A DNA stretch of 64,000 nt, taken from JAGVSR01 sp963786675 (GTDB lineage: Bacteria; Pseudomonadota; Alphaproteobacteria; Rhizobiales; Hyphomicrobiaceae). The translations under genes were made by a program, and so were the position numbers. Shown piece by piece: positions 45,567-54,800 of this stretch (positions are counted from its first letter, which is position 1; the number at the start of each line of letters is the position of its first letter). The notes below the pieces were generated by a model, which searched no databases, was not told the DNA's origin, and saw only the letters and a list, made by a program, of their open reading frames with translations. The DNA lies in the NCBI GenBank assembly GCA_963786675.1, contig CAWAZY010000001.1, forward strand, positions 62,001 through 126,000, given 5' to 3'.

Positions 45567-47573
45567 ATGCAATCGATTGCAAATCTTGGCTCGACAGGCC
45601 TGACTAGTTTCGACGGTTCGATCGGACGGATCGTTTCCGTCACGGGCTCGAAGGCCATCGTCCTGCTCGACAGCCCCACCGCGGGAACCAAACGCGTCGT
45701 TCAAGACCGCCCGGAAATGGGTACTCTGCTCGCTATCGACACGGCTAACACCGTCGTCCTGGCAATCGTATCCGCTCTCAGCGTGCCGGTGCCCGCTCAG
45801 CGCGATGGCGACACGGAAATCTGGATTGCGGAACTCGGCCTCGTCGGTGAGCTCTGGCGAAATTCGAATGGAGACGCCGCAACGTTCAACCGCGGCGTCA
45901 CCGTTTATCCGGGTCTTGGCGACCGCGTGCGCGTGGCGACCAAGGCCGAACTGACTCTGGCATTCTGCGGCACCGAAGAGCGGTCGGTTCGCGTCGGCTG
46001 CATCCGTCAGGACCCCTCGATCGCCGCTCGCGTGCGCGTCGATGATCTTCTCGGCAAACATTTCGCCATTCTGGGCACCACGGGCACGGGCAAATCCTGC
46101 ACGACGGCGCTCATCCTGCGATCCATTCTGAACGAGCACCCGGCAGCCCATATCGTACTGCTGGACCCGCACAACGAATACGCGACCGCGTTCGGAGATT
46201 GGGCTGAAGTCATCAGTCCGTGGAACATGCAGCTGCCGCTGTGGCTTCTCAACTTCGAGGAAGCCGTCGAAGTGCTGGTCGGCGATCCCGAGCGGAAGCA
46301 GGAAATCGAGATCCTGCAAGAACTCATTCCGATGGCGAAGAGCCGCTACAGTGCCGGCCGCGCCGCCGAGAGCCAGAAGATCCGCCGCGGCGTCATCGAT
46401 CAGGCGCGCTTTACGGTCGATACGCCCGTTCCCTATCGTATCTCCGATCTTACCGGCCTCATCGACGAGCGCATGGGCAAGCTGGAGAACAAGCGCGACC
46501 TGGCACCCTATCGCAATCTGAGATCGCGCATCGACACCATCTCACAGGATGGCCGTTACGCTTTCATGTTCGGGTCGCTCACCGTTTACGACGGCATGGC
46601 GCAGATCCTGTCGCGAATCTTCCGCGTCCCGGTTCAAAACAAGCCCATCACGATCCTGGAACTGACCGGAATCCCGACCGAGATCGTCAACGTCGTGGTT
46701 TCGGTGCTGTGCCGCATGACGTTCGATTTCGCGCTTTGGAGCGAGGGTCAGGTTCCCGTCACGCTCGTGTGCGAGGAAGCTCACAGGTACGTTCCGCTGA
46801 ATTCTGAGGCAGGGTTTGAGCCCTGCAAACGCGCGATTGCCAAGATCGCCAAGGAAGGCCGCAAGTACGGCGCATCGTTGTGCATCGTGACCCAGCGCCC
46901 GGCGGAGATCGACCCCACCATTCTCTCGCAGTGCAACACCGTCTTCGCCCTGCGCATGTCCAACGACCGCGACCAGGCCATCGTTTCGTCCGCGATCTCT
47001 GACACGGGTTCGGGCCTGCTGGAATTTCTGCCGGCACTCGGACAGCGCGAAGCCCTCGCGTTCGGCGACGGCGTCGCACTGCCGGTTCGTATCAAGTTCG
47101 ACGAACTGCCCAAGGATAAGCTGCCGCGCTCATCGACGGCGAAGTTTTCCGAAAAGTGGCAGGTATCTCTCGGCGACGAGAACTTCCTCGATCAGGTCGT
47201 GGAACGCTGGCGGACCGCCGGCATGGGCCATGGTCAGGACGCCAGCAATAACGCCGCCATGCTCGCGGATGCCGTTGGAATCTCTGGCACCAGGGTCGAA
47301 TCGGAGGTGCCAGGCGCCGCACCTGCTGGCGAACACCCGCCGCCAACGGCGCAACGGGCTGCGGTCAACGGACTGTTGCGCCGTGAAGCCCAAAACGCAT
47401 CGACAGCAGCCCATGCGGCACCCAAGCCGTCCGGTTCCCTTCTACAGCGCCGCGACCCTGCCCCGGCGCCGGCTTCCAGCGGGACATCAATGGGTCCCGG
47501 ATCGCCCAGCGACGTCAATGCACAGCGTCAGTCGCTGCGCGAACGGCTGCTGCGCCCGACAACCACGCGTTAG
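45567..47573 (+). CDS. HerA-like / DUF87 ATPase
   Basis: 668 residues. A beta-barrel N-terminus (DGSIGRIVSVTGSKAIVLLD, HAS-barrel-like, to about residue 145) precedes the RecA-like ATPase: Walker A GTTGTGKS (170-177), LLDPHNEYA, Walker B VTLVCEEAHRYVP and the sensor segment SLCIVTQRPAEIDPTILSQC. The last 120 residues are low-complexity Ala/Pro/Arg. HerA/FtsK-superfamily ATPases translocate DNA or partner with nucleases such as NurA, but no nuclease gene is adjacent. Close spacing to the histidine kinase suggests one transcript. Role unknown. Confidence 0.9.
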   Translation: MQSIANLGSTGLTSFDGSIGRIVSVTGSKAIVLLDSPTAGTKRVVQDRPEMGTLLAIDTANTVVLAIVSALSVPVPAQRDGDTEIWIAELGLVGELWRNSNGDAATFNRGVTVYPGLGDRVRVATKAELTLAFCGTEERSVRVGCIRQDPSIAARVRVDDLLGKHFAILGTTGTGKSCTTALILRSILNEHPAAHIVLLDPHNEYATAFGDWAEVISPWNMQLPLWLLNFEEAVEVLVGDPERKQEIEILQELIPMAKSRYSAGRAAESQKIRRGVIDQARFTVDTPVPYRISDLTGLIDERMGKLENKRDLAPYRNLRSRIDTISQDGRYAFMFGSLTVYDGMAQILSRIFRVPVQNKPITILELTGIPTEIVNVVVSVLCRMTFDFALWSEGQVPVTLVCEEAHRYVPLNSEAGFEPCKRAIAKIAKEGRKYGASLCIVTQRPAEIDPTILSQCNTVFALRMSNDRDQAIVSSAISDTGSGLLEFLPALGQREALAFGDGVALPVRIKFDELPKDKLPRSSTAKFSEKWQVSLGDENFLDQVVERWRTAGMGHGQDASNNAAMLADAVGISGTRVESEVPGAAPAGEHPPPTAQRAAVNGLLRREAQNASTAAHAAPKPSGSLLQRRDPAPAPASSGTSMGPGSPSDVNAQRQSLRERLLRPTTTR

Positions 47574-47606
47574 CCTAGCCTCTAGGATAGCCGCTTGGAC
47601 GGCCGC

Positions 47607-48158
47607 TTAGAACAGATCCGGCGCCTCGCCCAATCGCGGCAGGCGCCGATCTTTTTCCGATAGAACCACTTCATCAGCGGCGATGCCCCAGTCAATCGCC
47701 AGGTCCGGATCGTTCCACAAGATGCCACGGTCGAGCGCGGGCGCGTATCCGCTTGTCACCTTGTAGACCACCTCTGTGCCCGGCTCGAGGGTGACATAGC
47801 CGTGGGCAAAGCCCTCCGGGACCCACAGTTGATGTCCATTGTCCGCGGATAAAATGGCGCTGACATGCTGCCCGAACGTCGGCGAGGCGCGACGGATATC
47901 GACGGCCACATCGAGAATGGCGCCACGGACCACCCGGATGAGCTTGCCCTGGGCGGCCGGCGCCAGCTGGAAATGCAGCCCGCGCACAACGCCCTTGGCA
48001 TGCGAAAGCGCATGGTTGTCTTGCACAAACACAGCCTCGAGGCCGGCATCACGCCAAGCTTGAGTACTGTATGTTTCCGAGAAATAGCCTCGCTCATCCG
48101 CGAAGCGCCGGGGCGTGAGACGCTTCACATCGGCGATGGCCAGACTTTCAACTTGCAT
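47607..48158 (-). CDS. rfbC: dTDP-4-dehydrorhamnose 3,5-epimerase
   Basis: Epimerises dTDP-4-keto-6-deoxyglucose on the way to dTDP-L-rhamnose. 183 residues of cupin fold: RYFSETYS, FVQDNHALSHAKGVVRGLHF (catalytic His in GLHF), IRVVRGAILDVAVDIR, WVPEGFAHGYVTL and VTSGYAPALDRGILWNDPDL. All family blocks are in order. rfbA, rfbB and rfbD are not in the window, so the gene is isolated. It could feed rhamnose to the polysaccharide locus 10 kb away (inference). Confidence 0.94.
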   Translation of the reverse strand: MQVESLAIADVKRLTPRRFADERGYFSETYSTQAWRDAGLEAVFVQDNHALSHAKGVVRGLHFQLAPAAQGKLIRVVRGAILDVAVDIRRASPTFGQHVSAILSADNGHQLWVPEGFAHGYVTLEPGTEVVYKVTSGYAPALDRGILWNDPDLAIDWGIAADEVVLSEKDRRLPRLGEAPDLF

Positions 48159-48177
48159 GCCCGCTCTTTCTGTCGCC

Positions 48178-49164
48178 TCAGCGCTTCTGATCGGTAGGCC
48201 TCAGATCCACGACCCGGGCCGGCGCAGCGGGGATCTCCGGTGTGTCTTCCGGCGAGGTGGATGCCGACCCGCCTCCAGCGGGCGTATCTGCTTGCGCAGC
48301 GGTGCTGGCGCGGTCTTTCGCGACGAAGCGGCGCCAACTCAACGGAATAAGCCCCAGGTAGATGAGGCTGGCCAGCGCCAGTGTTTCATAAGGAAAAGTC
48401 ACCAGACAGGCGACGAACGCCACGGCCACGATGAAGATTGGCAGAACCCACTCGCGCTGGATCCGCTCGCCGAGCAGCTTGCCCGAATACGTCGGTATGA
48501 TCGACACCATCAGTATGGCGATCGTGACCGTGTAGATCAGCACGATCCCCATGGCGATGCGCGACTGGTTGGCGTCGAGGCCGAGGTTGGCCAGATAGAT
48601 CGGAAGCAGGACCACGATGGCCGCCGCGGGCGTCGGCATGCCGATGAAGAAGTTCGACTGCCACTTCGGCTTCTCGTCATCGACGGCCACATTGAAGCGC
48701 GCCAGCCGCAACGCCGATGCCAAGGCGAAGATCAACACACAGATCCAGCCGATGCTCTTGACGTCGACCAGTCCCCACGTGAACAGCAGGATGGCCGGGG
48801 CCACGCCGAAGTTGACGAAGTCGGCCAGACTATCGAGCTCGGCACCAAAGCGTGACGAGGCTTTGAGGAGCCGGGCAACGCGTCCGTCGATGCCGTCCAG
48901 GAGCGCGGCAAAAACGATGGCAGCCAGTGCCACGTCCCAGCGCTCCTCGATGGACATGCGGATCGATGTCAGTCCGGCGCACAGTCCAAGCAGCGTGAAG
49001 AAGTTCGGCACAAGCATGCGCACGGGAACGCGCGAATGCGAAAACAGCCGGCGTCTGCGGCGGCGGGAGATGTCCGCCTCGATGTGGGGAAGCACGGGAT
49101 CCAAGACTGCCTCCTGTCCTACTAGGCCCGAAACGGTCGTTTCGAGCACACTATAGACCTGCAC
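48178..49164 (-). CDS. pssA: CDP-diacylglycerol-serine O-phosphatidyltransferase
   Basis: Makes phosphatidylserine from CDP-diacylglycerol and serine in the inner membrane. 328 residues with the complete CDP-alcohol phosphotransferase motif (DGIDGRVARLLKASSRFGAE then LDSLADFVNFG: DGx2ARx8Gx3Dx3D). About eight helices follow (LFTWGLVDVKSIGWICVLIF, AIVVLLPIYLANLGL and others). The N-terminus (first 30 residues) may be over-extended. The C-terminal 45 residues are a soluble Ala/Pro tail. It lies downstream of psd, so both steps to phosphatidylethanolamine are co-oriented. Confidence 0.93.
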   Translation of the reverse strand: MQVYSVLETTVSGLVGQEAVLDPVLPHIEADISRRRRRRLFSHSRVPVRMLVPNFFTLLGLCAGLTSIRMSIEERWDVALAAIVFAALLDGIDGRVARLLKASSRFGAELDSLADFVNFGVAPAILLFTWGLVDVKSIGWICVLIFALASALRLARFNVAVDDEKPKWQSNFFIGMPTPAAAIVVLLPIYLANLGLDANQSRIAMGIVLIYTVTIAILMVSIIPTYSGKLLGERIQREWVLPIFIVAVAFVACLVTFPYETLALASLIYLGLIPLSWRRFVAKDRASTAAQADTPAGGGSASTSPEDTPEIPAAPARVVDLRPTDQKR

Positions 49165-49281
49165 CCTTCATAGCACGCACCCGGCGGGAAGACCTCTGCT
49201 GCCTTGGTGCTGCGGCGGATTTGACGGTGGAAAGGATGCCGCCGCCCGACAGCAGCGCCAATCCGCGCACGGTGAAACTGG

Positions 49282-49995
49282 TTACTGACGGCGCGCTTCG
49301 CGTTCCGGCTCGCTCGACTTCAAGTCCGCCAGCACGGTCTCACCCGCAATCGCCCTTTGACCAACCGCCACCAGGGCAGAGTGCCCGGGCGGAAGGAAGG
49401 TATCGACGCGGGATCCGAAGCGGATCAGGCCAAAGCGCGCGCCGACCCCGACCGTGTCGCCTTCCGAAGAGAACGTCACAATCCGGCGGGCGACAAGTCC
49501 CGCGATCTGCACCACGCCGATTTCCGTGCCGGCAGGCGTCTCAATGACGAGCGCCCGCCGTTCATTTTCTTCGCTCGCCTTGTCCAGCGCTGCATTCAGG
49601 AAAGCGCCGGGAATGTACACGGACCGTTTGATGCGCCCAGCAACAGGTGCGCGGTTGATGTGAACGTCGAACACGGAGAGAAATACCGAAATGCGCAGGC
49701 GCGGTTCATCGCCGAGGCCAAGTTCGGCCGGCGGCTTCACCGTCTCGATGGACGATACGCGCCCGTCCGCCGGCGAAATGACCAGCCCCTCACGCAGCGG
49801 CGTGACGCGATCGGGATCGCGGAAGAAATAGACGATCCAAGCCGTGATGCCAGCCGCGATCCAGCCGAGCGGGTCCCAGATGAGAAAGCCCAGCAGAACG
49901 ACGACGAGGCCGATGGCGACAAACTTGTGGCCGTCCGGGTGCACGGGCACGAAGATATCGAGGATGGTGTCCAGCAGACTGTGATTATCGGCCAA
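49282..49995 (-). CDS. psd: Phosphatidylserine decarboxylase proenzyme
   Basis: Converts phosphatidylserine to phosphatidylethanolamine with a pyruvoyl cofactor formed by self-cleavage. 237 residues, the shorter alphaproteobacterial form. Two helices near residues 20-50 (FVAIGLVVVLLGFLIWDPLG and AAGITAWIVYFF), DVHINRAPVAGRI with the conserved His-Asn-Arg, and the cleavage site FGSRVD (Gly-Ser) near the C-terminus are all present. 117 bases separate it from pssA, which it precedes in the same orientation. Confidence 0.94.
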   Translation of the reverse strand: MADNHSLLDTILDIFVPVHPDGHKFVAIGLVVVLLGFLIWDPLGWIAAGITAWIVYFFRDPDRVTPLREGLVISPADGRVSSIETVKPPAELGLGDEPRLRISVFLSVFDVHINRAPVAGRIKRSVYIPGAFLNAALDKASEENERRALVIETPAGTEIGVVQIAGLVARRIVTFSSEGDTVGVGARFGLIRFGSRVDTFLPPGHSALVAVGQRAIAGETVLADLKSSEPEREARRQ

Positions 49996-50118
49996 GGCCC
50001 AGGGCCTCCCTGTTCCATGAAAATTTCTGCGGGTGTGTTAGCCCGCACACGGCCCCCTGCCTAGGGGAAGATCGCGCCGAAACTGCAATTGTGCAGCGTA
50101 ACGCGGCAATCCGCCCGA

Positions 50119-51612
50119 TTAGAGCGGCAGCGCCACAAAGCGCGTATCGCCCTTGGCATCCTCCACAAGAAGCAGAATCTGCCGCCCGCCGGCCTTGCGC
50201 ACCTTTTCGATCGCCTTGGTCAGATCGTCGAAACTTGCGACAGTCTCCTGTTGAGCTTCCACGATGACATCCCCGAGTTTGATATTCTTGCCGGCGGCGG
50301 GGCTGCCGTTGTCGATCGCGGTCACGATGAGGCCCTTGATCCGCGCATCAAGTCCCAACTGCGTGCGCAGTTCGTCGGTGAGCGGCGTCACGGTCAATCC
50401 CAGCACCGACTGAGGTTTGGCCTTTTCTTTCTCTTCTTCCTTCACTTCAGACGCCGCTGGTGTGACGTCGTCATCCTCCAACTGCCCGACCAGGACCGGT
50501 AAGGTCTCGCGCTTGCCCGCACGCAACAATTCAACGTCGACGGAGCGCCCGATCGGCGCCTGCGCCACCAGACGTGGCAGGCCGCGCATGGTCGAAACAT
50601 CCTTGCCGTCGAACTTCAAGATGACGTCGCCAGCCATGAGCCCTGCTTTCGCGGCCGGACTGTCGGGTGTCACCGCCGCAACCAGCGCACCGGTATTTTC
50701 CGGTACACCCAATCCTTCAGCGATATCTTCCGTAACGGTTTGGATTTTGACGCCGAGCCAACCGCGACGTACGACGCCGAATTCCTTCAACTGTGACACG
50801 ACGGCCTGTACGGTATCGGACGGGACAGCAAAGCCGATGCCGATCGAACCGCCGGTCGGCGAGATGATGGCGGTATTCACGCCGATGACCTCGCCATCCA
50901 TGTTGAACAGCGGTCCGCCCGAATTGCCCCGGTTGATGGCCGCGTCCGTCTGAATGAAGTCGTCATAGGGCCCGGCGTTGATGTCGCGCTGCTTGGCCGA
51001 GATGATCCCGACCGTCACTGTGCCGCCCAGGCCGAAGGGATTGCCGATGGCCACGACCCAGTCGCCCACCTTCATATTCGCCGACGACCCGAAGGACACC
51101 GATTTCAGCGGTGACTTTGGTGTCACCTTGAGCAGGGCGATATCCGCCTTCGAGTCGCGGCCGAGCACCTTGTCGACCTTCAGCTTCGAGCCGTCGTGAA
51201 AATTGATGATGATCTCATCGGCCCCGTCGATGACGTGATTGTTGGTAACCACCAGCCCCTCGGTACCATCGATCACGAAGCCGGACCCCAAGGACGAGAC
51301 CTTGCGGTCCATCTGAGGTGAGCGACCCCGCTTGTTGAAGAACTCCTCGAAGAATTCTTCAAATGGCGACCCCTTAGGCACGCTCGGCAGCGGCACGCCG
51401 TCGGTGCTCTTGGCGACCTGGCTTGTGGAGATATTGACCACCGCATCGGACAGCCGCTCGGCCAAGGGGGCCACGGATTGTGGACCTTCGCGGAAGGCGG
51501 CGGCCGGCACGGCCGCGAGCATCACGGCGCCTGCGAGCCACGTCCAGGCACCCCGCCGCAACAGACCACGATGGCGGCGCGGCGGCACCGTGTCAGAATT
51601 CCAACCCGCCAT
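50119..51612 (-). CDS. degP: Periplasmic serine protease DegP/HtrA
   Basis: Envelope quality-control protease/chaperone of 497 residues. N-terminal signal-anchor (AWTWLAGAVMLAAVPAAA), trypsin-like domain with catalytic His126 (VTNNHVIDG), Asp157 (SKADIALLKV) and Ser231 (GNSGGPLFN), then two PDZ domains (RGWLGVKIQTVTEDIAEGLG, and LGLTVTPLTDELRTQLGLDA). A short Glu/Lys linker joins the PDZ domains. ATG 51612 follows AAGGAGA, which decides the start over 51681. It is close to hflC/hflK, another membrane quality-control pair on the same strand. Confidence 0.94.
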   Translation of the reverse strand: MAGWNSDTVPPRRHRGLLRRGAWTWLAGAVMLAAVPAAAFREGPQSVAPLAERLSDAVVNISTSQVAKSTDGVPLPSVPKGSPFEEFFEEFFNKRGRSPQMDRKVSSLGSGFVIDGTEGLVVTNNHVIDGADEIIINFHDGSKLKVDKVLGRDSKADIALLKVTPKSPLKSVSFGSSANMKVGDWVVAIGNPFGLGGTVTVGIISAKQRDINAGPYDDFIQTDAAINRGNSGGPLFNMDGEVIGVNTAIISPTGGSIGIGFAVPSDTVQAVVSQLKEFGVVRRGWLGVKIQTVTEDIAEGLGVPENTGALVAAVTPDSPAAKAGLMAGDVILKFDGKDVSTMRGLPRLVAQAPIGRSVDVELLRAGKRETLPVLVGQLEDDDVTPAASEVKEEEKEKAKPQSVLGLTVTPLTDELRTQLGLDARIKGLIVTAIDNGSPAAGKNIKLGDVIVEAQQETVASFDDLTKAIEKVRKAGGRQILLLVEDAKGDTRFVALPL

Positions 51613-51788
51613 GGGTGTCTCCTTGGCCGCGCGCGGCCGATGCTGAAACTGAAGTGCCAAACTAGCAGACGCGGCCATCACCCGCTGTCCATCGCCGGGC
51701 GAGCCGCACCGGCTGTCGCGCAGTGTTGCGGCGAGCCGCGTGTGAGTCTAACGCATCCGCGCGGCCAAGCTTAGACGGCGGCCACCGC

Positions 51789-51974
51789 CTAGCCTCTGAC
51801 GAACCAGACAATCGCCGAACCCGCCGCAACCGCCGACCAACCGATGGCCTTCAGCGTCTGCGGCGGCGTTTCGCGCGCGAACTCAAGCATGCGGTTGGCG
51901 GTGTCTGGTGCAAGGGCCCATAACAGACCCTCGATCACCAGCACCAATCCAAGCGCCACTGCCAGATCGGACAT
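51789..51974 (-). CDS. DUF2065 small membrane protein (YjeT-like)
   Basis: 61 residues with two hydrophobic segments (LAVALGLVLVIEGLLWALAP and IGWSAVAAGSAIVWFVRG). Pattern and length fit DUF2065, a family of small inner-membrane proteins that in many Proteobacteria sit directly after hflC. It begins 17 bases after the hflC stop, as expected for an hflK-hflC-DUF2065 operon. Function unknown; a modulator of the HflKC complex is a guess from context. Confidence 0.85.
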   Translation of the reverse strand: MSDLAVALGLVLVIEGLLWALAPDTANRMLEFARETPPQTLKAIGWSAVAAGSAIVWFVRG

Positions 51975-51991
51975 CGACGCCCCTCGCAGAT

Positions 51992-52873
51992 TTACGGCTT
52001 GGGCGCGCTCAGTCCTGACGGATCGTTGAAGTACTTGAAGAACGGACTGTCGGGCGACAGGATCAGCCTCGTATCGCCCGACTTCATCGACGCTTCGTAG
52101 GCCTGCATGGATCGGTAGAAGCCGAAGAAGTCTGCGTCCTGGCCGAACGCCTCGGCGAAGATGCGATTGCGCTGGCCATCGCCTTCACCACGCAACTGCT
52201 CGCCCTTGCGCGTCGCTTCGGCCTTCAGCACCGTGACCTCACGGTCGGCGGTCGCGCGAATGCGGTTGGCTTCAGCCGTACCCTGCGATCGGAACTCGGC
52301 CGCCTCGCGCTCGCGTTCGGCCCGCATCCGGTCGAACACGCTCTTGGCGTTCTGCTCGGGCAGATCCGCGCGCTTGATGCGGACGTCCACAACTTCCAGA
52401 CCAAGGACCTTCGCCTGATTGTTCACCTGTTTGGCGATTCGATCCATCAACTCCTCACGCTTCTCGCGCACGATGTCCTGGAAGGTCACGCCGCCGAGAA
52501 TACCACGTATGGCAGACTCCACGATTGGCCCAACACGCGAGCTGACAGCACCCTCGTAGCGCAGGGTCTTATAGAACTCGAGCGGATCAGTGATCCTGTA
52601 GCGCACAAACGCGTCCACGAGCAGCCGCTTCTGGTCGAGAGCGGTGATTTCCTGGGTCGATGCGTCAAGATCAAGGATACGCTTGTCGTAGATGTCGACG
52701 GTATCGACCACCGGCACCTTCCAATTGAGACCCGGCTTGGTGATGATATTCACCGGCTCACCAAAGCGCAGCACCAAGGCCGTCTCGTTCTGATGCACGA
52801 TGAAGGCCGACGCGTAGAGCGCGGCGCCGGCGGTCAGGAGCACGACGAAAAGAAAGGCAAGAAAAGCACGCAT
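51992..52873 (-). CDS. hflC: FtsH modulator HflC
   Basis: SPFH/band-7 protein of 293 residues that forms the HflKC cage around the membrane protease FtsH. An N-terminal helix (AFLAFLFVVLLTAGAALYAS) is followed by the SPFH domain (ALVLRFGEPVNIITKPGLNW, DAFVRYRITDPLEFYKTL) and a long helical segment (ERERAEFRSQGTAEANRIRA type, with QLRGEGDGQRNRIFAEAFG). FYRSMQAYEASMKSGDTRLI is the HflC signature near the end. Only two bases separate it from hflK. Confidence 0.95.
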   Translation of the reverse strand: MRAFLAFLFVVLLTAGAALYASAFIVHQNETALVLRFGEPVNIITKPGLNWKVPVVDTVDIYDKRILDLDASTQEITALDQKRLLVDAFVRYRITDPLEFYKTLRYEGAVSSRVGPIVESAIRGILGGVTFQDIVREKREELMDRIAKQVNNQAKVLGLEVVDVRIKRADLPEQNAKSVFDRMRAEREREAAEFRSQGTAEANRIRATADREVTVLKAEATRKGEQLRGEGDGQRNRIFAEAFGQDADFFGFYRSMQAYEASMKSGDTRLILSPDSPFFKYFNDPSGLSAPKP

Positions 52874-52875
52874 GA

Positions 52876-54033
52876 TTAGTTGCCTCCCGTCGGCGTATCG
52901 GCCGGTGCGCGGCGTTGCAGCTGATCGAGCGGGAGATAGGGCACAACGCCCTGGCCGCTCTTGCCATCAACGATGATCTTGTCCGTTCCACCCATCACGC
53001 GTTCCATGGTTTCCAGGAACATGCGCTGGCGCGTCACGTCAGGCGCCTTCTTGTATTCCTCGTAGACCTGAAGGAAGCGCGCCGTCTGACCGTTGGCTTC
53101 CGCAACGGTTTGCTGCTTGTAGCCTTCGGCCGCCTGCAGGATGCGCTCGGCTTCACCCTTGGCTTCGTTGATCGCCTTGTTGGCATACGCGCTGGCTTGG
53201 TTCTGCAGCGTTTCCTTTTCCAGTCGCGCCGCCTGCACCGAGCGGAACGACTCGATGACTTCGGCGGGCGGGTCCGACTTCAGAAGCTGCACTTCGGTAA
53301 TGACGACACCCGACTTGTAGCGATCGAGTGTCGCCTGGAGTTCCTTTTGTACGTCCTGGGCCAGTTTCTGGCGTTCTTCCGTCAGGATCGGTTGAATGCG
53401 CGACTTGCCGACGACTTCGCGCATAACGCTTTCGGCCACTTCCTTGACCGTATTTTCAGGGTTCTGGATGTTGAACAGGAACTCGGCTGCGTCGCGAACG
53501 CGCCAGAACACCGCGAAGTCGATATCGACGATGTTCTCGTCGCCCGTCAGCATGAGGCTTTCTTCACGGACATCCGAAATTCCAGCAGGGAAGCCACGGC
53601 CGGCACTCGACGAGCGCAAACCGATTTCGGTCACGCGCTGTTGAGTCACCTTGGGCAGCAGCACTTCTTCTATCGGATAGGGTAAGCGGAAATGCAGGCC
53701 CGGCGGCTCCTGGCGGACGTACTCGCCGAACCGCATCACGACACCCAGTTCGTCCGGGTTCACACGGAAGAAGAACGCATTCCACGCCACCACGGCAATC
53801 GCGACCGCGGACGCCAGAAACAGCAGCGGGCCGGGAATGCCGCTACCGCCGCCCATGGCCTGTTTCATCTTGTCCTGGCTGCGCTTCAGCAGCTCTTCAA
53901 GGTCCGGGGGCTGTCCGCCGCCGCCGCCACCACCACTTCCACCGCCGCGTGGACCCTGCCCCCATGGCCCGCCGCCGCCACCGGAGCCGCCCTTCCAGCC
54001 GCCGCCGCCACCACTTTGATTGCTCCAAGGCAT
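52876..54033 (-). CDS. hflK: FtsH modulator HflK
   Basis: Partner of HflC, 385 residues. The first 70 residues are Gly-rich (WKGGSGGGGGPWGQGPRGGG), as in many HflK proteins, followed by a membrane helix (LLFLASAVAIAVVAWNAFFF), the SPFH domain (GVVMRFGEYVRQEPPGLHFR) and the coiled-coil region (AINEAKGEAERILQAAEGYK). Start MPWSNQSGG at 54033, with GAGG upstream, is preferred to 54132. It is the first gene of hflK-hflC-DUF2065 and may share a transcript with degP downstream. Confidence 0.95.
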   Translation of the reverse strand: MPWSNQSGGGGGWKGGSGGGGGPWGQGPRGGGSGGGGGGGQPPDLEELLKRSQDKMKQAMGGGSGIPGPLLFLASAVAIAVVAWNAFFFRVNPDELGVVMRFGEYVRQEPPGLHFRLPYPIEEVLLPKVTQQRVTEIGLRSSSAGRGFPAGISDVREESLMLTGDENIVDIDFAVFWRVRDAAEFLFNIQNPENTVKEVAESVMREVVGKSRIQPILTEERQKLAQDVQKELQATLDRYKSGVVITEVQLLKSDPPAEVIESFRSVQAARLEKETLQNQASAYANKAINEAKGEAERILQAAEGYKQQTVAEANGQTARFLQVYEEYKKAPDVTRQRMFLETMERVMGGTDKIIVDGKSGQGVVPYLPLDQLQRRAPADTPTGGN

Positions 54034-54275
54034 AGGTACGAGCCTCTCGATTGAATTGTCAGGGAAAACCAGCCGCGCATGCGGCCTCACATCGTCCATC
54101 ATGGTTGCATCGACATGAATTGCCGACGGCACCCGCTGAAACTCGTCCGCTTATAGGCCAGCGGCCCGATCCACGCAAACGGACACCTCTCGAATGTGGG
54201 GTGCTCCTGACAACCGTCAAGATGCCAGGGTGACAGCAAAAATTCGCGAACGGTGCCGCGTTCAATTCGGGCGGC

Positions 54276-54791
54276 TCAGACAGGGCGACGCTCGAAGATG
54301 CGCAGCACTGCACCGAACTCGTCGCGCGGGCCCCGCGGCAATGCCTCTGACGACACTTCGTGCCACTGCGCCGGATCGAGCGGGGGGAAATGCACATCCC
54401 CCTCCGGCGCGCCGTCGATCTCGGTCCAGTAGACGCGGCTGACCTCGGGCAGGGCGAGATTGAAGATCTCCGCGCCGCCGATGATCATGACTTCATCCGT
54501 GCCGTTGGTCCGCGCCAGCGCGCGCGCCAGGATCAGGGCTTCGGGCACGTTCGAAAACACCGTGACGCCTTCGGCTGTGAAGAACGGATCGCGCGAGACA
54601 ACGATGTTGTCGCGGCCGTCGAGCGGCTTGCCGATGGACTGGAACGTCCGGCGCCCCATGACGATCGGCTTACCCATGGTGAGCCGCCGGAAGGTTTTAA
54701 GGTCCGATGGGATGCGCCAGGGCAGTCCGCCGTCGCGGCCAATGACACCGTTCTTCGCGACGGCGACGATGAGGGAGGTAAGGACGGTCAT
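54276..54791 (-). CDS. folA: Dihydrofolate reductase
   Basis: Reduces dihydrofolate to tetrahydrofolate with NADPH; 171 residues. Motifs: IVAVAKNGVIGRDGGLPWRI (the GxxPW substrate loop), FRRLTMGKPIVMGRRTFQSI, NIVVSRD, and MIIGGAEIFNLALP (NADPH site). The WRIPSDLKTF helix carries the catalytic acid position as Ser-Asp. It is co-oriented with thyA, starting 9 bases after its stop, so dihydrofolate made by thymidylate synthase is recycled by the neighbouring enzyme. Confidence 0.96.
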   Translation of the reverse strand: MTVLTSLIVAVAKNGVIGRDGGLPWRIPSDLKTFRRLTMGKPIVMGRRTFQSIGKPLDGRDNIVVSRDPFFTAEGVTVFSNVPEALILARALARTNGTDEVMIIGGAEIFNLALPEVSRVYWTEIDGAPEGDVHFPPLDPAQWHEVSSEALPRGPRDEFGAVLRIFERRPV

Positions 54792-54800
54792 CGATTTATC

